From Pseudomonas sp. (GTDB lineage: Bacteria; Pseudomonadota; Gammaproteobacteria; Pseudomonadales; Pseudomonadaceae), in the NCBI GenBank assembly GCA_003523465.1, contig DQAA01000608.1:569-6403 (forward strand): 5,835 nucleotides of DNA. Reading direction: 5' to 3'. Shown one piece after another: positions 1-5,360 of this stretch. Positions within the stretch are counted from its first letter, which is position 1; each line of letters starts with the position of its first letter. Under the pieces are notes generated by a model. The model worked only from the letters and a program-made list of their open reading frames with translations. It had not been told where the DNA came from and did not search any database. Both the position numbers and the translations under genes were made by a program.

Positions 1-1218
1 CACCGGGCCGAAGATCTCTTCCTTGGCGATGCGCATGGCGTTGTTCACGCCGTCGAAGATGGTCGGCTCGACGTAGGTGCCGCCGGTCTCTTCGAGGATG
101 CGCTTGCCGCCGACCAGCAGCTTGGCGCCGTCGGTGTGGGCGGATTCGATGTAGCCCAGCACGGTGTTCAGTTGCTGGGTATCGACCAGGGCACCGACAG
201 TGGTCGCCGGATCCAGCGGGTTGCCCGGCTTCCAGGCTTTCAGGGCTTCCAGCACCAGGGGCAGGAACTGGTCCTTGATCGAGCGCTCGACCAGCAGGCG
301 GGAGCCGGCGGTGCAGACTTCGCCCTGGTTGAAGGCGATGGCGCTGGCGGCCGCTTCGGCGGCGGCTTTCAGGTCCGGGGCGTCAGCGAAGACGATGTTC
401 GGGCTCTTGCCGCCGGCTTCCAGCCAGACGCGCTTCATGTTCGATTCGCCGGCGTAGACCATCAGTTGCTTGGCGATCTTGGTCGAACCGGTGAACACCA
501 GGGTGTCGACGTCCATGTGCAGGGCCAGGGCCTTGCCCACGGTGTGGCCGAAGCCTGGCAGGACGTTGAGCACGCCAGCCGGGATGCCGGCATCCACCGC
601 CAGTTGGGCGATACGGATGGCGGTCAGTGGGGATTTTTCCGACGGTTTGAGGACTACGGAGTTACCGGTGGCCAGTGCCGGGCCGAGTTTCCAGCAGGCC
701 ATCAGCAGCGGGAAGTTCCACGGCACGATGGCGGCGACTACACCCACCGGCTCGCGGGTGACCAGGCCGAGCTGGTCATGGGGGGTGGCGGCGACTTCGT
801 CGTACACCTTGTCGATGGCCTCGCCGTTCCAGGCCAGGGCGTTGGCGGCGCCGGGAATGTCGATGGTCGAGGAGTCGCCGATCGGCTTGCCCATGTCCAG
901 GGTTTCCAGCAAGGCCAGCTCTTCGACATTCTGCTTGAGCAGGCCGGCGAAGCGGATCAGGGTAGCCTTGCGCTTGGCCGGGGCCATGCGCGACCAGACG
1001 CCGGAGTCGAAGGTAGCGCGGGCGTTTTCCACCGCGCGCTGGGCGTCGGCTTCATCACAGCTGGCGATCTGCGCCAGGAGGCGACCGTCGACCGGGCTGA
1101 TGCACTCGAAGGTCTGGCCGGAAACGGCGGCAACGTATTGGCCGTTGATGAAGGCACGGCCTTCGATTTTCAGTTGCTGGGCACGCTGTTCCCAATCCGC
1201 ACGCGTCAGGGTGGTCAT
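1..1218 (-). CDS. kauB: Aldehyde dehydrogenase of polyamine/guanidinobutyrate catabolism (KauB/PauC/PuuC type), 3' end missing
   Basis: An NAD(P)-dependent aldehyde dehydrogenase. In Pseudomonas this type oxidises 4-guanidinobutyraldehyde, 3-aminopropanal and gamma-glutamyl-aminobutyraldehyde in arginine and polyamine breakdown, in the cytoplasm (family knowledge). The window holds the first 406 codons; relatives are about 497 residues, so roughly 90 C-terminal residues lie beyond the left edge. Landmarks in the translation: PWNFPL with the oxyanion-hole Asn at residue 168, the cofactor-binding KPSEKSP with Lys191, FTGST near the nucleotide fold, LEAGGKSPN with the general-base Glu267, and NQGEVCTAGSR with the nucleophile Cys302. 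The window ends within EEIFGPV. The start is the ATG at 1216-1218, preceded on its strand by AGAGGAG about six bases away. It is transcribed away from the cupin gene across a shared regulatory region. Family is certain; the exact substrate rests on similarity to KauB/PuuC and synteny. Confidence 0.9.
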   Translation of the reverse strand, partial: MTTLTRADWEQRAQQLKIEGRAFINGQYVAAVSGQTFECISPVDGRLLAQIASCDEADAQRAVENARATFDSGVWSRMAPAKRKATLIRFAGLLKQNVEELALLETLDMGKPIGDSSTIDIPGAANALAWNGEAIDKVYDEVAATPHDQLGLVTREPVGVVAAIVPWNFPLLMACWKLGPALATGNSVVLKPSEKSPLTAIRIAQLAVDAGIPAGVLNVLPGFGHTVGKALALHMDVDTLVFTGSTKIAKQLMVYAGESNMKRVWLEAGGKSPNIVFADAPDLKAAAEAAASAIAFNQGEVCTAGSRLLVERSIKDQFLPLVLEALKAWKPGNPLDPATTVGALVDTQQLNTVLGYIESAHTDGAKLLVGGKRILEETGGTYVEPTIFDGVNNAMRIAKEEIFGPV

Positions 1219-1413
1219 AGCAAACTCCTCTGTTGTGATGTGCAGTGTCGTTCGAGAAGTCATCGACACTGTCAGAAATTTCCGCCGGAGCTGTCATCGC
1301 TCTACAGCATTCGACACCCTAAACTACTGGGACCCGGATTATCAATATATTTGACATTAAGCTATCAAAAGCCTAGTCATGTTCATTTTATTTAACAATC
1401 AGGTACGCACTTC
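1219..1413. promoter_or_regulatory. Divergent intergenic region between kauB and the cupin gene
   Basis: These 195 bases separate two divergently transcribed genes and must carry the leftward kauB promoter and the rightward cupin promoter. The part from about 1336 to 1400 is clearly AT-rich against a GC-rich background, as expected for a promoter. Candidate elements: rightward TTGACA at 1351-1356, a perfect -35 but with only weak -10 matches (AGTCAT at 1375-1380, 18-base spacer); leftward TTGATA (complement of 1363-1368) with GATAAT (complement of 1338-1343), a long 19-base spacer. The two candidates overlap face to face, so one regulator could affect both genes. I see no clear sigma-54 element. 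Assignment of individual boxes is tentative. Confidence 0.5.
1243..1271. promoter_or_regulatory. Inverted repeat, candidate regulator-binding site ahead of kauB
   Basis: CAGTGTCG at 1243-1250 is repeated in exact inverted orientation as CGACACTG at 1264-1271, separated by 13 bases. The half-site centres are 21 bp apart, two helical turns, as expected for a dimeric regulator contacting one face of DNA. It sits 25 bases upstream of the kauB start codon, downstream of the likely kauB promoter, a position that suits a repressor. A further copy of the half-site, TCGACAC at 1311-1317, lies in the same orientation as the right arm (TCGACAC at 1263-1269). As a transcript it could also form an 8-bp stem, so an RNA role in the kauB leader is an alternative. 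The regulator is unknown; PauR-like or another polyamine-responsive protein is only a guess. Confidence 0.45.
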
Positions 1414-1773
1414 ATGAATATTCAACAGATCGTCGACTTCGCCCAGGTGCTGACCGAGGCCGAACGTTACCGTCCTGCCGCCGAGAAGATTCTCAAGGGT
1501 GAACCAGACCAGACGGTCTACAACCACTATTCCAGCCCGTGCGGACAGTTCGCCGCAGGTGTATGGGAGGGCGCGGTCGGTCAGTGGACGGTCAATTACA
1601 CCGAGCATGAATACTGCGAGATCGTCCATGGCGTATCGGTGCTGCGAGACGAACAGGGCCAGGCCAAGACCTTGCGCGCCGGCGATCGCTTCGTGATACC
1701 GGCAGGTTTCAAGGGCACCTGGGAGGTGCTGGAGCCGTGCCGCAAGATCTACGTGATGTTCGAACAAAAATAG
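1414..1773 (+). CDS. Small single-domain cupin, DUF861/Cupin_3 type
   Basis: A 119-residue protein made almost entirely of one cupin barrel, best matched by the Cupin_3/DUF861 group (relatives include EutQ-like and ureidoglycine-aminohydrolase-type cupins). Visible motifs: YTEHEYCEIVHG at 62-73, the first cupin motif with Glu and His/Cys in the usual ligand area, and GDRFVIPAGFKGTW at 90-103, the second motif, followed by the typical KIYVMF strand at 111-116. There is no signal peptide or membrane segment, so it is probably cytoplasmic. The ATG has a weak AGG (1401-1403) ten bases upstream. It is divergent from kauB, and such cupins often lie beside amine-catabolism genes, so a link to polyamine or amino-acid breakdown is plausible but not shown. 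No substrate or catalytic activity can be assigned; small cupins of this group are often left as hypothetical proteins. Confidence 0.85.
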   Translation: MNIQQIVDFAQVLTEAERYRPAAEKILKGEPDQTVYNHYSSPCGQFAAGVWEGAVGQWTVNYTEHEYCEIVHGVSVLRDEQGQAKTLRAGDRFVIPAGFKGTWEVLEPCRKIYVMFEQK

Positions 1774-1803
1774 ATAAGTAGCGCAGGGCAGGCGGCGTGC
1801 TTC

Positions 1804-1834
1804 GACATCATGGCGTCGTCCATTCGGACATCAT
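1804..1834 (+). repeat. Short direct repeat between the cupin and I78-like genes
   Basis: GACATCAT occurs at 1804-1811 and 1827-1834, 23 bases apart; the longer units TTCGACATCAT and TTCGGACATCAT differ by one inserted G. They lie in the 80-base gap just upstream of the ribosome-binding site of the next gene. The repeat may be chance or a small duplication; it could also be a binding site. No function is supported. Confidence 0.3.
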
Positions 1835-1853
1835 CTAACAAGGAAGATAAAAC

Positions 1854-2057
1854 ATGACCAATGATGAAGTGCTGGTAGCCCTGTCCAAGCTGGTTGGCTG
1901 CGAATTCACCGCCGCGACCAAGGCCGAGATCACCAAACTGACCGGCCGCGCCCGGGTCGTCGGCCCGAACGAACCGTCCACCATGGAGCTCGATAACTCG
2001 CGCATCCATGTGATCGCTGGTGGCAACGGCGTGATTACCGGCTTCCGCTTCGGCTGA
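1854..2057 (+). CDS. 67-residue protein resembling I78-family peptidase inhibitors, without signal peptide
   Basis: A small acidic-to-neutral protein. The pattern LVGCEFTAATKAEI (13-26), then TGRARVVGPNEP (30-41), TMEL (43-46), SRIHV (49-53) and NGVITGFRFG (58-67) follows the layout of the Inhibitor_I78 family (IG...A...TGA..R...PG...TMD...RLNV..D..G.I....CG). Known I78 proteins are usually secreted or lipoproteins and inhibit serine proteases. This one has no signal peptide, has only one cysteine (Cys16), and ends FRFG where many relatives have RCG, so no disulfide is expected; it is probably cytoplasmic. The start is well supported by AAGGAAG at 1840-1846, seven bases before the ATG. It follows the cupin gene by 80 bases on the same strand and is closed by a terminator 16 bases downstream, so the two are probably co-transcribed. 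Family membership rests on motif reading alone; inhibitor activity is not shown. Confidence 0.8.
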   Translation: MTNDEVLVALSKLVGCEFTAATKAEITKLTGRARVVGPNEPSTMELDNSRIHVIAGGNGVITGFRFG

Positions 2058-2073
2058 TCCCGCCTCGCTACAG

Positions 2074-2105
2074 AAAGCCCGGGTGCCCATGGCCCCGGGC
2101 TTTTT
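2074..2105 (+). terminator. Intrinsic terminator of the cupin / I78-like transcript
   Basis: A 10-bp perfect stem (AAAGCCCGGG at 2074-2083 with CCCGGGCTTT at 2094-2103), a 10-base loop, and a run of five T at 2101-2105. It begins 16 bases after the stop codon of the 67-residue gene. Confidence 0.88.
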
Positions 2106-2130
2106 CATGCCTGTGGAAAATCGCAGGCAT

Positions 2131-2164
2131 AAAAAAAGCCCGTATCCGGAGATACGGGCTTTTT
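2131..2164 (-). terminator. Intrinsic terminator of rpmB-rpmG, potentially bidirectional
   Basis: The core stem is GCCCGTATC (2138-2146) with GATACGGGC (2151-2159) and a CGGA tetraloop at 2147-2150, extended by A-T pairs to about 14 bp (2133-2146 with 2151-2164). Read leftward it is followed by seven T, the complement of 2131-2137, and lies 17 bases beyond the rpmG stop codon. Read rightward it has five T at 2160-2164, so it may also back up the terminator at 2074-2105. Confidence 0.9.
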
Positions 2165-2181
2165 CTTGAAAGCCGGATCAA

Positions 2182-2337
2182 TTACTTGATCTTGGCTTCC
2201 TTGTACATCACGTGCTTACGGACGACCGGATCGTATTTTTTGATCTCGATCTTGTCCGGGGTGGTGCGCTTGTTCTTGTCGGTGGTGTAGAAGTGGCCAG
2301 TACCGGCGCTCGACACCAAACGGATCAGTTCACGCAT
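2182..2337 (-). CDS. rpmG: 50S ribosomal protein L33
   Basis: A 51-residue, strongly basic protein with the L33 sequence: it opens [19 protein letters not shown], continues with the typical [18 protein letters not shown] (residues 20-37), and ends in KEAKIK. It is part of the large ribosomal subunit near the E site. It contains no cysteine, so it is the zinc-independent (C-minus) form rather than the zinc-ribbon form. The start ATG (2335-2337) has GGGAG, the complement of 2344-2348, six bases upstream. It lies only 11 bases after the rpmB stop, with the Shine-Dalgarno next to that stop codon, so the two are co-transcribed and probably translationally linked. The length matches the family. Confidence 0.98.
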   Translation of the reverse strand: MRELIRLVSSAGTGHFYTTDKNKRTTPDKIEIKKYDPVVRKHVMYKEAKIK

Positions 2338-2348
2338 GACGTTCTCCC

Positions 2349-2585
2349 TTAGACCTTGATGCCGTTACGGCGAATGTCAACCAGAACGGCGTCGATGCCG
2401 CGCTTGTCGATGATACGCATGCCCTTGGCGGAAACGCGCAGACGCACGAAACGCTTCTCGGACTCGACCCAGAAGCGATGATGCTGCAGGTTCGGCAGGA
2501 AACGACGACGGGTTTTGTTGTTCGCGTGGGAAATGTTGTTCCCGGTTACTGGACCCTTACCAGTAACTTGACAGACTCTCGACAT
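2349..2585 (-). CDS. rpmB: 50S ribosomal protein L28
   Basis: A 78-residue basic protein, the usual length for proteobacterial L28. It begins [20 protein letters not shown], followed by [13 protein letters not shown] (residues 22-34) and the conserved basic core [16 protein letters not shown] (37-52), and ends RRNGIKV. It is a component of the large ribosomal subunit. Its ATG (2583-2585) is preceded by AGAGGG, the complement of 2593-2598, seven bases away. It is the first gene of the rpmB-rpmG operon, with an upstream promoter at 2734-2762 and a structured leader in between. Confidence 0.98.
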   Translation of the reverse strand: MSRVCQVTGKGPVTGNNISHANNKTRRRFLPNLQHHRFWVESEKRFVRLRVSAKGMRIIDKRGIDAVLVDIRRNGIKV

Positions 2586-2727
2586 GCCTCAGCCCTCTAA
2601 AACCACATGCCCAACCCGGCATGGGTTGGCCGCTTAATCTCTCAGTTTCTGGCGCCAGGCGCCGTGATTCTTGGGGGTCTTACCGGCTACACCCGAGGAT
2701 GCTACACACCGGGCCCCTAGAAAAGAG
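2586..2727 (-). promoter_or_regulatory. Structured 5' leader of the rpmB-rpmG mRNA
   Basis: If the promoter at 2734-2762 is correct, transcription starts near 2727 and leaves a leader of about 140 bases ahead of rpmB. It holds CCAACCC (2611-2617) pairing with GGGTTGG (2623-2629) around a 5-base loop. It also holds an overlapping alternative, CATGCC (2606-2611) pairing with GGCATG (2618-2623) around a 6-base loop. The two share bases and cannot form together. Nearer the 5' end there is a tandem GGCGCC pair (2651-2656 and 2658-2663). The hairpins end about eight bases upstream of the Shine-Dalgarno, so a role in translational control is conceivable; no known riboswitch or ribosomal-protein leader was recognised. 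Confidence 0.4.
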
Positions 2728-2733
2728 CGCTGC

Positions 2734-2762
2734 TTTATACCAGAAACACCAGAGCACAACAA
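2734..2762 (-). promoter_or_regulatory. Sigma-70-type promoter for rpmB-rpmG
   Basis: Read leftward, TTGTTG (complement of 2757-2762) is followed after 17 bases by TATAAA (complement of 2734-2739). The -10 is a 5-of-6 match at optimal spacing and is followed by a GC-rich start AGCGCTC, a composition typical of stringently controlled ribosomal-protein promoters. The predicted start is near 2727. It faces the only leftward gene here, rpmB. Confidence 0.65.
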
Positions 2763-2948
2763 CACAAGATGTGATCGAAGTCAGCAAGCGAGTGTCCCGT
2801 ACAGCGCGGCATACGGGCTGCGCGGCCCTTTACCGCTCGTCGCGCAATTCGTTTAAAAAGGTGTTGGCGATTTGTAATCCGGGGCACTAGGGTAGGACTT
2901 TTCCAGACTGCACTGGCAGATGGGTCGTCGTTCAGCCTAGGAGTTATC
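2763..2948 (+). promoter_or_regulatory. Upstream region of the peptide-binding protein gene
   Basis: This is the remainder of the 363-base gap between rpmB and the binding-protein gene. I found no convincing small ORF or RNA gene in it. A possible rightward -10, TGTAAT at 2873-2878 (5 of 6), lacks a good -35 at 17 bases. TTGGCG (2864-2869) with TAGGGT (2888-2893), spacer 18, is another weak candidate. CCCGTA (2796-2801) and TACGGG (2812-2817) form a 6-bp inverted repeat with a 10-base spacer and could be a regulator site between the two divergent promoters. The ribosome-binding site TAGGAG at 2938-2943 is clear. Confidence 0.35.
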
Positions 2949-4538
2949 ATGCGCCCCGCCGTTCTATCCCTGTTCTTCACCGCCCTGCTCGGCCCGGCCG
3001 TGGCCCAGGCTGCCGCCCTCAGCGTGTGCACCGAAGCCAGTCCCGAAGGCTTCGACGTGGTCCAGTACAACTCGCTGACCACCACCAACGCCTCGGCCGA
3101 CGTGCTGATGAACCGACTGGTGGAGTTCGATGCGACGAGCGGCAAGGTGGTACCAAGCCTGGCGGAAAGCTGGACGGTGTCCCCTGACGGCCTGAGCTGG
3201 GAATTCAAGCTGCGCCCCGAGGTGAAGTTCCACACCACCCCGTACTTCAAGCCGAGCCGCACGCTGAACGCCGATGACGTGCTTTTCAGCTTCCAGCGCA
3301 TGCTGTACCCGGCGCACTCCTGGCACAAGATCGCCCAGAGCGGCTTCCCCCACGCGCAGTCGCTGCAACTGCCCGACCTGATCAAGCAGATCGACGCCCC
3401 TGACCCGCTGACCGTGCGCTTCACCCTGAGCCATCCGGACGCCACCTTCCTCGCCACACTGAGCATGGGCTTCGCCTCGATCTACCCGGCGGAATACGCC
3501 GACCAGTTGCTCAAGGACGGTACCCCGGAAAAGCTCAACAGCCAGCCGATCGGCACCGGTCCGTTCGTCTTCAATCGCTTCCAGAAGGACGCGGTAATCC
3601 GCTATCGCGCCAACCCGGACTATTTCAACGGCAAGCCAGCAGTCGATCCGCTGATCTTCGCCATCACCCCGGACGCCAACGTGCGCCTGCAGAAATTGCG
3701 GCGCAACGAGTGCCAGATCGCCCTGTCCCCCAAGCCGCTGGATATCGCCGCCGCCAGCGACGACGCGAACCTGAAGGTGGAAAAGACCGAGGCCTTCATG
3801 ACCGCCTTCGTCGCCATCAACAGCCAGCACGCACCGCTGGATAAACCCGAAGTGCGTCAGGCGATCAACCTCGCCTTCGACAAGGACAGCTACCTCAAGG
3901 CGGTATTCGAGGGTACCGCGGTGGCTGCGAGCGGCCCGCTCCCGCCCAACACCTGGAGTTACGACAAGTCGCTGCCCGGCTACCCGACCGACCTCGACAA
4001 GGCCCGCGCCCTGTTGAAAAAAGCCGGCTTGCCCGATGGTTTCAGCACCACGATCTGGACCCGTCCGTCCGGCAGCCTGCTCAACCCCAACCCGAGCCTC
4101 GGCGCGCAGCTGTTGCAGGCGGACCTGGCCAAGATCGGAATCAAGGCGGAAATCCGCGTGATCGAATGGGGCGAGCTGATCCGCCGGGCCAAGGCGGGCG
4201 AGCATGACCTGCTGTTCATGGGCTGGGCGGGCGACAACGGCGATCCGGACAACTTCCTCAGCCCGCAGTTTTCCTGCGCGGCAGTCACGTCCGGGACCAA
4301 CTTCGCGCGCTATTGCGACCCGCGCCTCGACCAGCTGATCAGCGCCGGCAAGACCACCACCGACCAGAGCGTGCGCAGCCGCCTGTACCAGCAGGCCCAG
4401 GCGCAGATCCAGCAGCAGGCCCTCTGGCTGCCGCTGGCGCACCCCACCGCGGCGGTGCTACTGCGCAAGGATGTGCAGGGGTACCAAGTCAATCCGTTCG
4501 GCCGCCAGGACTTTGCCGGGGTCAAGACGGGGCGCTGA
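2949..4538 (+). CDS. dppA5: Periplasmic dipeptide-binding protein of an ABC transporter, DppA type
   Basis: A 529-residue SBP_bac_5 family protein that would capture peptides in the periplasm and deliver them to a Dpp-type permease. Residues 1-22 form a signal peptide: a short basic start, a hydrophobic core, and AQA before a likely cleavage near residue 21-22. The family signature starts at [17 protein letters not shown] (70-86). [12 protein letters not shown] (425-436) matches E. coli DppA, where an Asp of this motif holds the ligand amino group. Four cysteines (27, 255, 443, 456) match the two disulfides of DppA. The ATG has TAGGAG five bases upstream. No dppBCDF genes adjoin it, so it is an orphan that would need a permease encoded elsewhere. 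From memory it corresponds to P. aeruginosa PA5317 (DppA5). Its 3' end overlaps radC by 17 bases. Exact ligand is not determinable; heme or another peptide-like ligand is possible in this family. Confidence 0.9.
   Translation: MRPAVLSLFFTALLGPAVAQAAALSVCTEASPEGFDVVQYNSLTTTNASADVLMNRLVEFDATSGKVVPSLAESWTVSPDGLSWEFKLRPEVKFHTTPYFKPSRTLNADDVLFSFQRMLYPAHSWHKIAQSGFPHAQSLQLPDLIKQIDAPDPLTVRFTLSHPDATFLATLSMGFASIYPAEYADQLLKDGTPEKLNSQPIGTGPFVFNRFQKDAVIRYRANPDYFNGKPAVDPLIFAITPDANVRLQKLRRNECQIALSPKPLDIAAASDDANLKVEKTEAFMTAFVAINSQHAPLDKPEVRQAINLAFDKDSYLKAVFEGTAVAASGPLPPNTWSYDKSLPGYPTDLDKARALLKKAGLPDGFSTTIWTRPSGSLLNPNPSLGAQLLQADLAKIGIKAEIRVIEWGELIRRAKAGEHDLLFMGWAGDNGDPDNFLSPQFSCAAVTSGTNFARYCDPRLDQLISAGKTTTDQSVRSRLYQQAQAQIQQQALWLPLAHPTAAVLLRKDVQGYQVNPFGRQDFAGVKTGR
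4522..4538. other. Convergent 3' overlap of the binding-protein gene and radC
   Basis: The rightward TGA is at 4536-4538 and the leftward radC TGA (complement of 4522-4524) lies inside the last codons of the other gene. The two coding regions therefore share 17 bases and there is no room for an intergenic terminator. I saw no stem followed by a T run in the immediate flanks, so each transcript probably reads some way into the other gene as antisense. Confidence 0.85.
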
Positions 4539-5211
4539 AGAAGCAGCCATGCTCGAGCATCGACAGCGGCCTGCCGTCGCCGATGATGAAGTGATCGAGC
4601 ACCCGCACCTCGATGCTCTCCAGGGCATCCACGAGCCGATGGGTCAGGCGGATGTCCGCCTTGCTCGGCTCGGGGTTGCCGGATGGGTGGTTGTGACAGA
4701 GGATCAGCGCCGCCGCGTTGTATGCCAGGGCCCGCTTGACCACTTGGCGCGGGTAAACCGTGGCGCTGTCGATGGAGCCGCGAAAAAGGATCTCGAAACC
4801 CAGCGGCCGGTGCTTGGTATCGAGGAACAGGCAGCCGAACACTTCGTTCGCCTCGTGGCGCATCTGGGCCTTCAGGTAGGTCCGCACCGCTTCCGGATTT
4901 TCCAGCGCCGAGCCGCGCTGCAAGGTCTCGCCAAGATGGCGCCGGGCCATCTCCATGACCGCCTGCAACTGGGCGAACTTGGCCGGCCCCAGGCCCTGCC
5001 CCTGGCTGAAACCGCGCTGATCCGCCTCCAGCAATCCGCGCAACCCGCCAAAGCGTTGCAATAGATCCCGGGCCAGATCCACCGCACTCTTACCGCGCAC
5101 GCCAATGCGCAGGAAAATCGCCAGCAATTCGGCGTCCGAAAGGTTCGCCGCGCCCCGCTCCAACAGCTTTTCCCGTGGTCGTTCCGCCACGGGCCAATCC
5201 CTGATACTCAT
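4522..5211 (-). CDS. radC: RadC family protein (JAMM/MPN+ domain, UPF0758)
   Basis: A 229-residue RadC-family protein, the usual size. Residues 1-65 are the helix-hairpin-helix-like N-terminal part: [20 protein letters not shown] at 11-30, then [14 protein letters not shown] at 34-47. The C-terminal half is a JAMM/MPN+ fold with [14 protein letters not shown] at 173-186, an exact HxH-x7-S-x2-D metal-binding pattern (His173, His175, Ser183, Asp186); Glu123 is a likely partner. The ATG has AGAGGG, the complement of 5219-5224, seven bases upstream. Despite the name, the old claim of a role in DNA repair was traced in E. coli to a recG allele, so the molecular function remains open (family knowledge). 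The last four or five residues, FSAPS, extend past the usual end and come from sequence overlapping the neighbouring gene. It is divergent from coaBC. Confidence 0.95.
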   Translation of the reverse strand: MSIRDWPVAERPREKLLERGAANLSDAELLAIFLRIGVRGKSAVDLARDLLQRFGGLRGLLEADQRGFSQGQGLGPAKFAQLQAVMEMARRHLGETLQRGSALENPEAVRTYLKAQMRHEANEVFGCLFLDTKHRPLGFEILFRGSIDSATVYPRQVVKRALAYNAAALILCHNHPSGNPEPSKADIRLTHRLVDALESIEVRVLDHFIIGDGRPLSMLEHGCFFSAPS

Positions 5212-5360
5212 GACAAATCCCTCTGTCTGTCCGTTACTGCTCTCGGCGCTCTTGCAGGCAGCAGTGCTGTGCTATCTTAGCCGCCACTTTTTGCACAGCG
5301 ATTCGGCCTGGGGAGGCGTCGGCGTTGTGCACAACTTTCCATCAGAAAAAAGGCAGGCCT
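5212..5360. promoter_or_regulatory. Divergent promoter region of radC and coaBC
   Basis: A 149-base spacer. CTATCTTAG at 5272-5280 reads as a plausible -10 in both directions: TATCTT rightward (5273-5278) and TAAGAT leftward (complement of 5274-5279). The rightward -35 could be CTTGCA (5251-5256, 16-base spacer); no clear leftward -35 is visible. A perfect 12-base palindrome, GTTGTGCACAAC, lies at 5324-5335 in the presumed coaBC leader. The coaBC ribosome-binding site is probably AAGG at 5350-5353, seven bases before the ATG. Confidence 0.4.

Noticed and set aside
136..1395. A 419-codon open frame on the + strand over kauB
   Set aside because: It is antisense to a clear aldehyde dehydrogenase with all active-site residues in order. 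Its translation is Gly/Gln/Val-rich low-complexity, as expected for a shadow frame of GC-rich DNA, and it has no recognisable domain.
1749..2108. A 119-codon - strand ORF over the I78-like gene
   Set aside because: It crosses the terminator hairpin and is antisense to a short gene with a strong ribosome-binding site and family-like sequence.
2112..2120. DnaA-box-like 9-mers (complement of 2112-2120 reads TTTTCCACA; 5289-5297 reads TTTTGCACA)
   Set aside because: Only two isolated relaxed matches 3 kb apart, with no cluster, AT-rich unwinding element or replication genes. This is close to chance expectation for a window of this size.
2621..2890. An 89-codon + strand ORF in the rpmB upstream region
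   Set aside because: No good ribosome-binding site, no recognisable sequence, and it runs against the rpmB promoter and leader. Codon composition is unlike the neighbouring genes.
2763..2948. Possible small RNA or tRNA in the gap before the peptide-binding protein gene
   Set aside because: No cloverleaf, no T-loop-like sequence, and no hairpin followed by a T run; only a 6-bp inverted repeat.
2964..4442. A 492-codon open frame on the - strand over the peptide-binding protein gene
   Set aside because: The + strand frame has a signal peptide, family motifs and conserved cysteines. The antisense frame is a GC-skew shadow with no recognisable motif.
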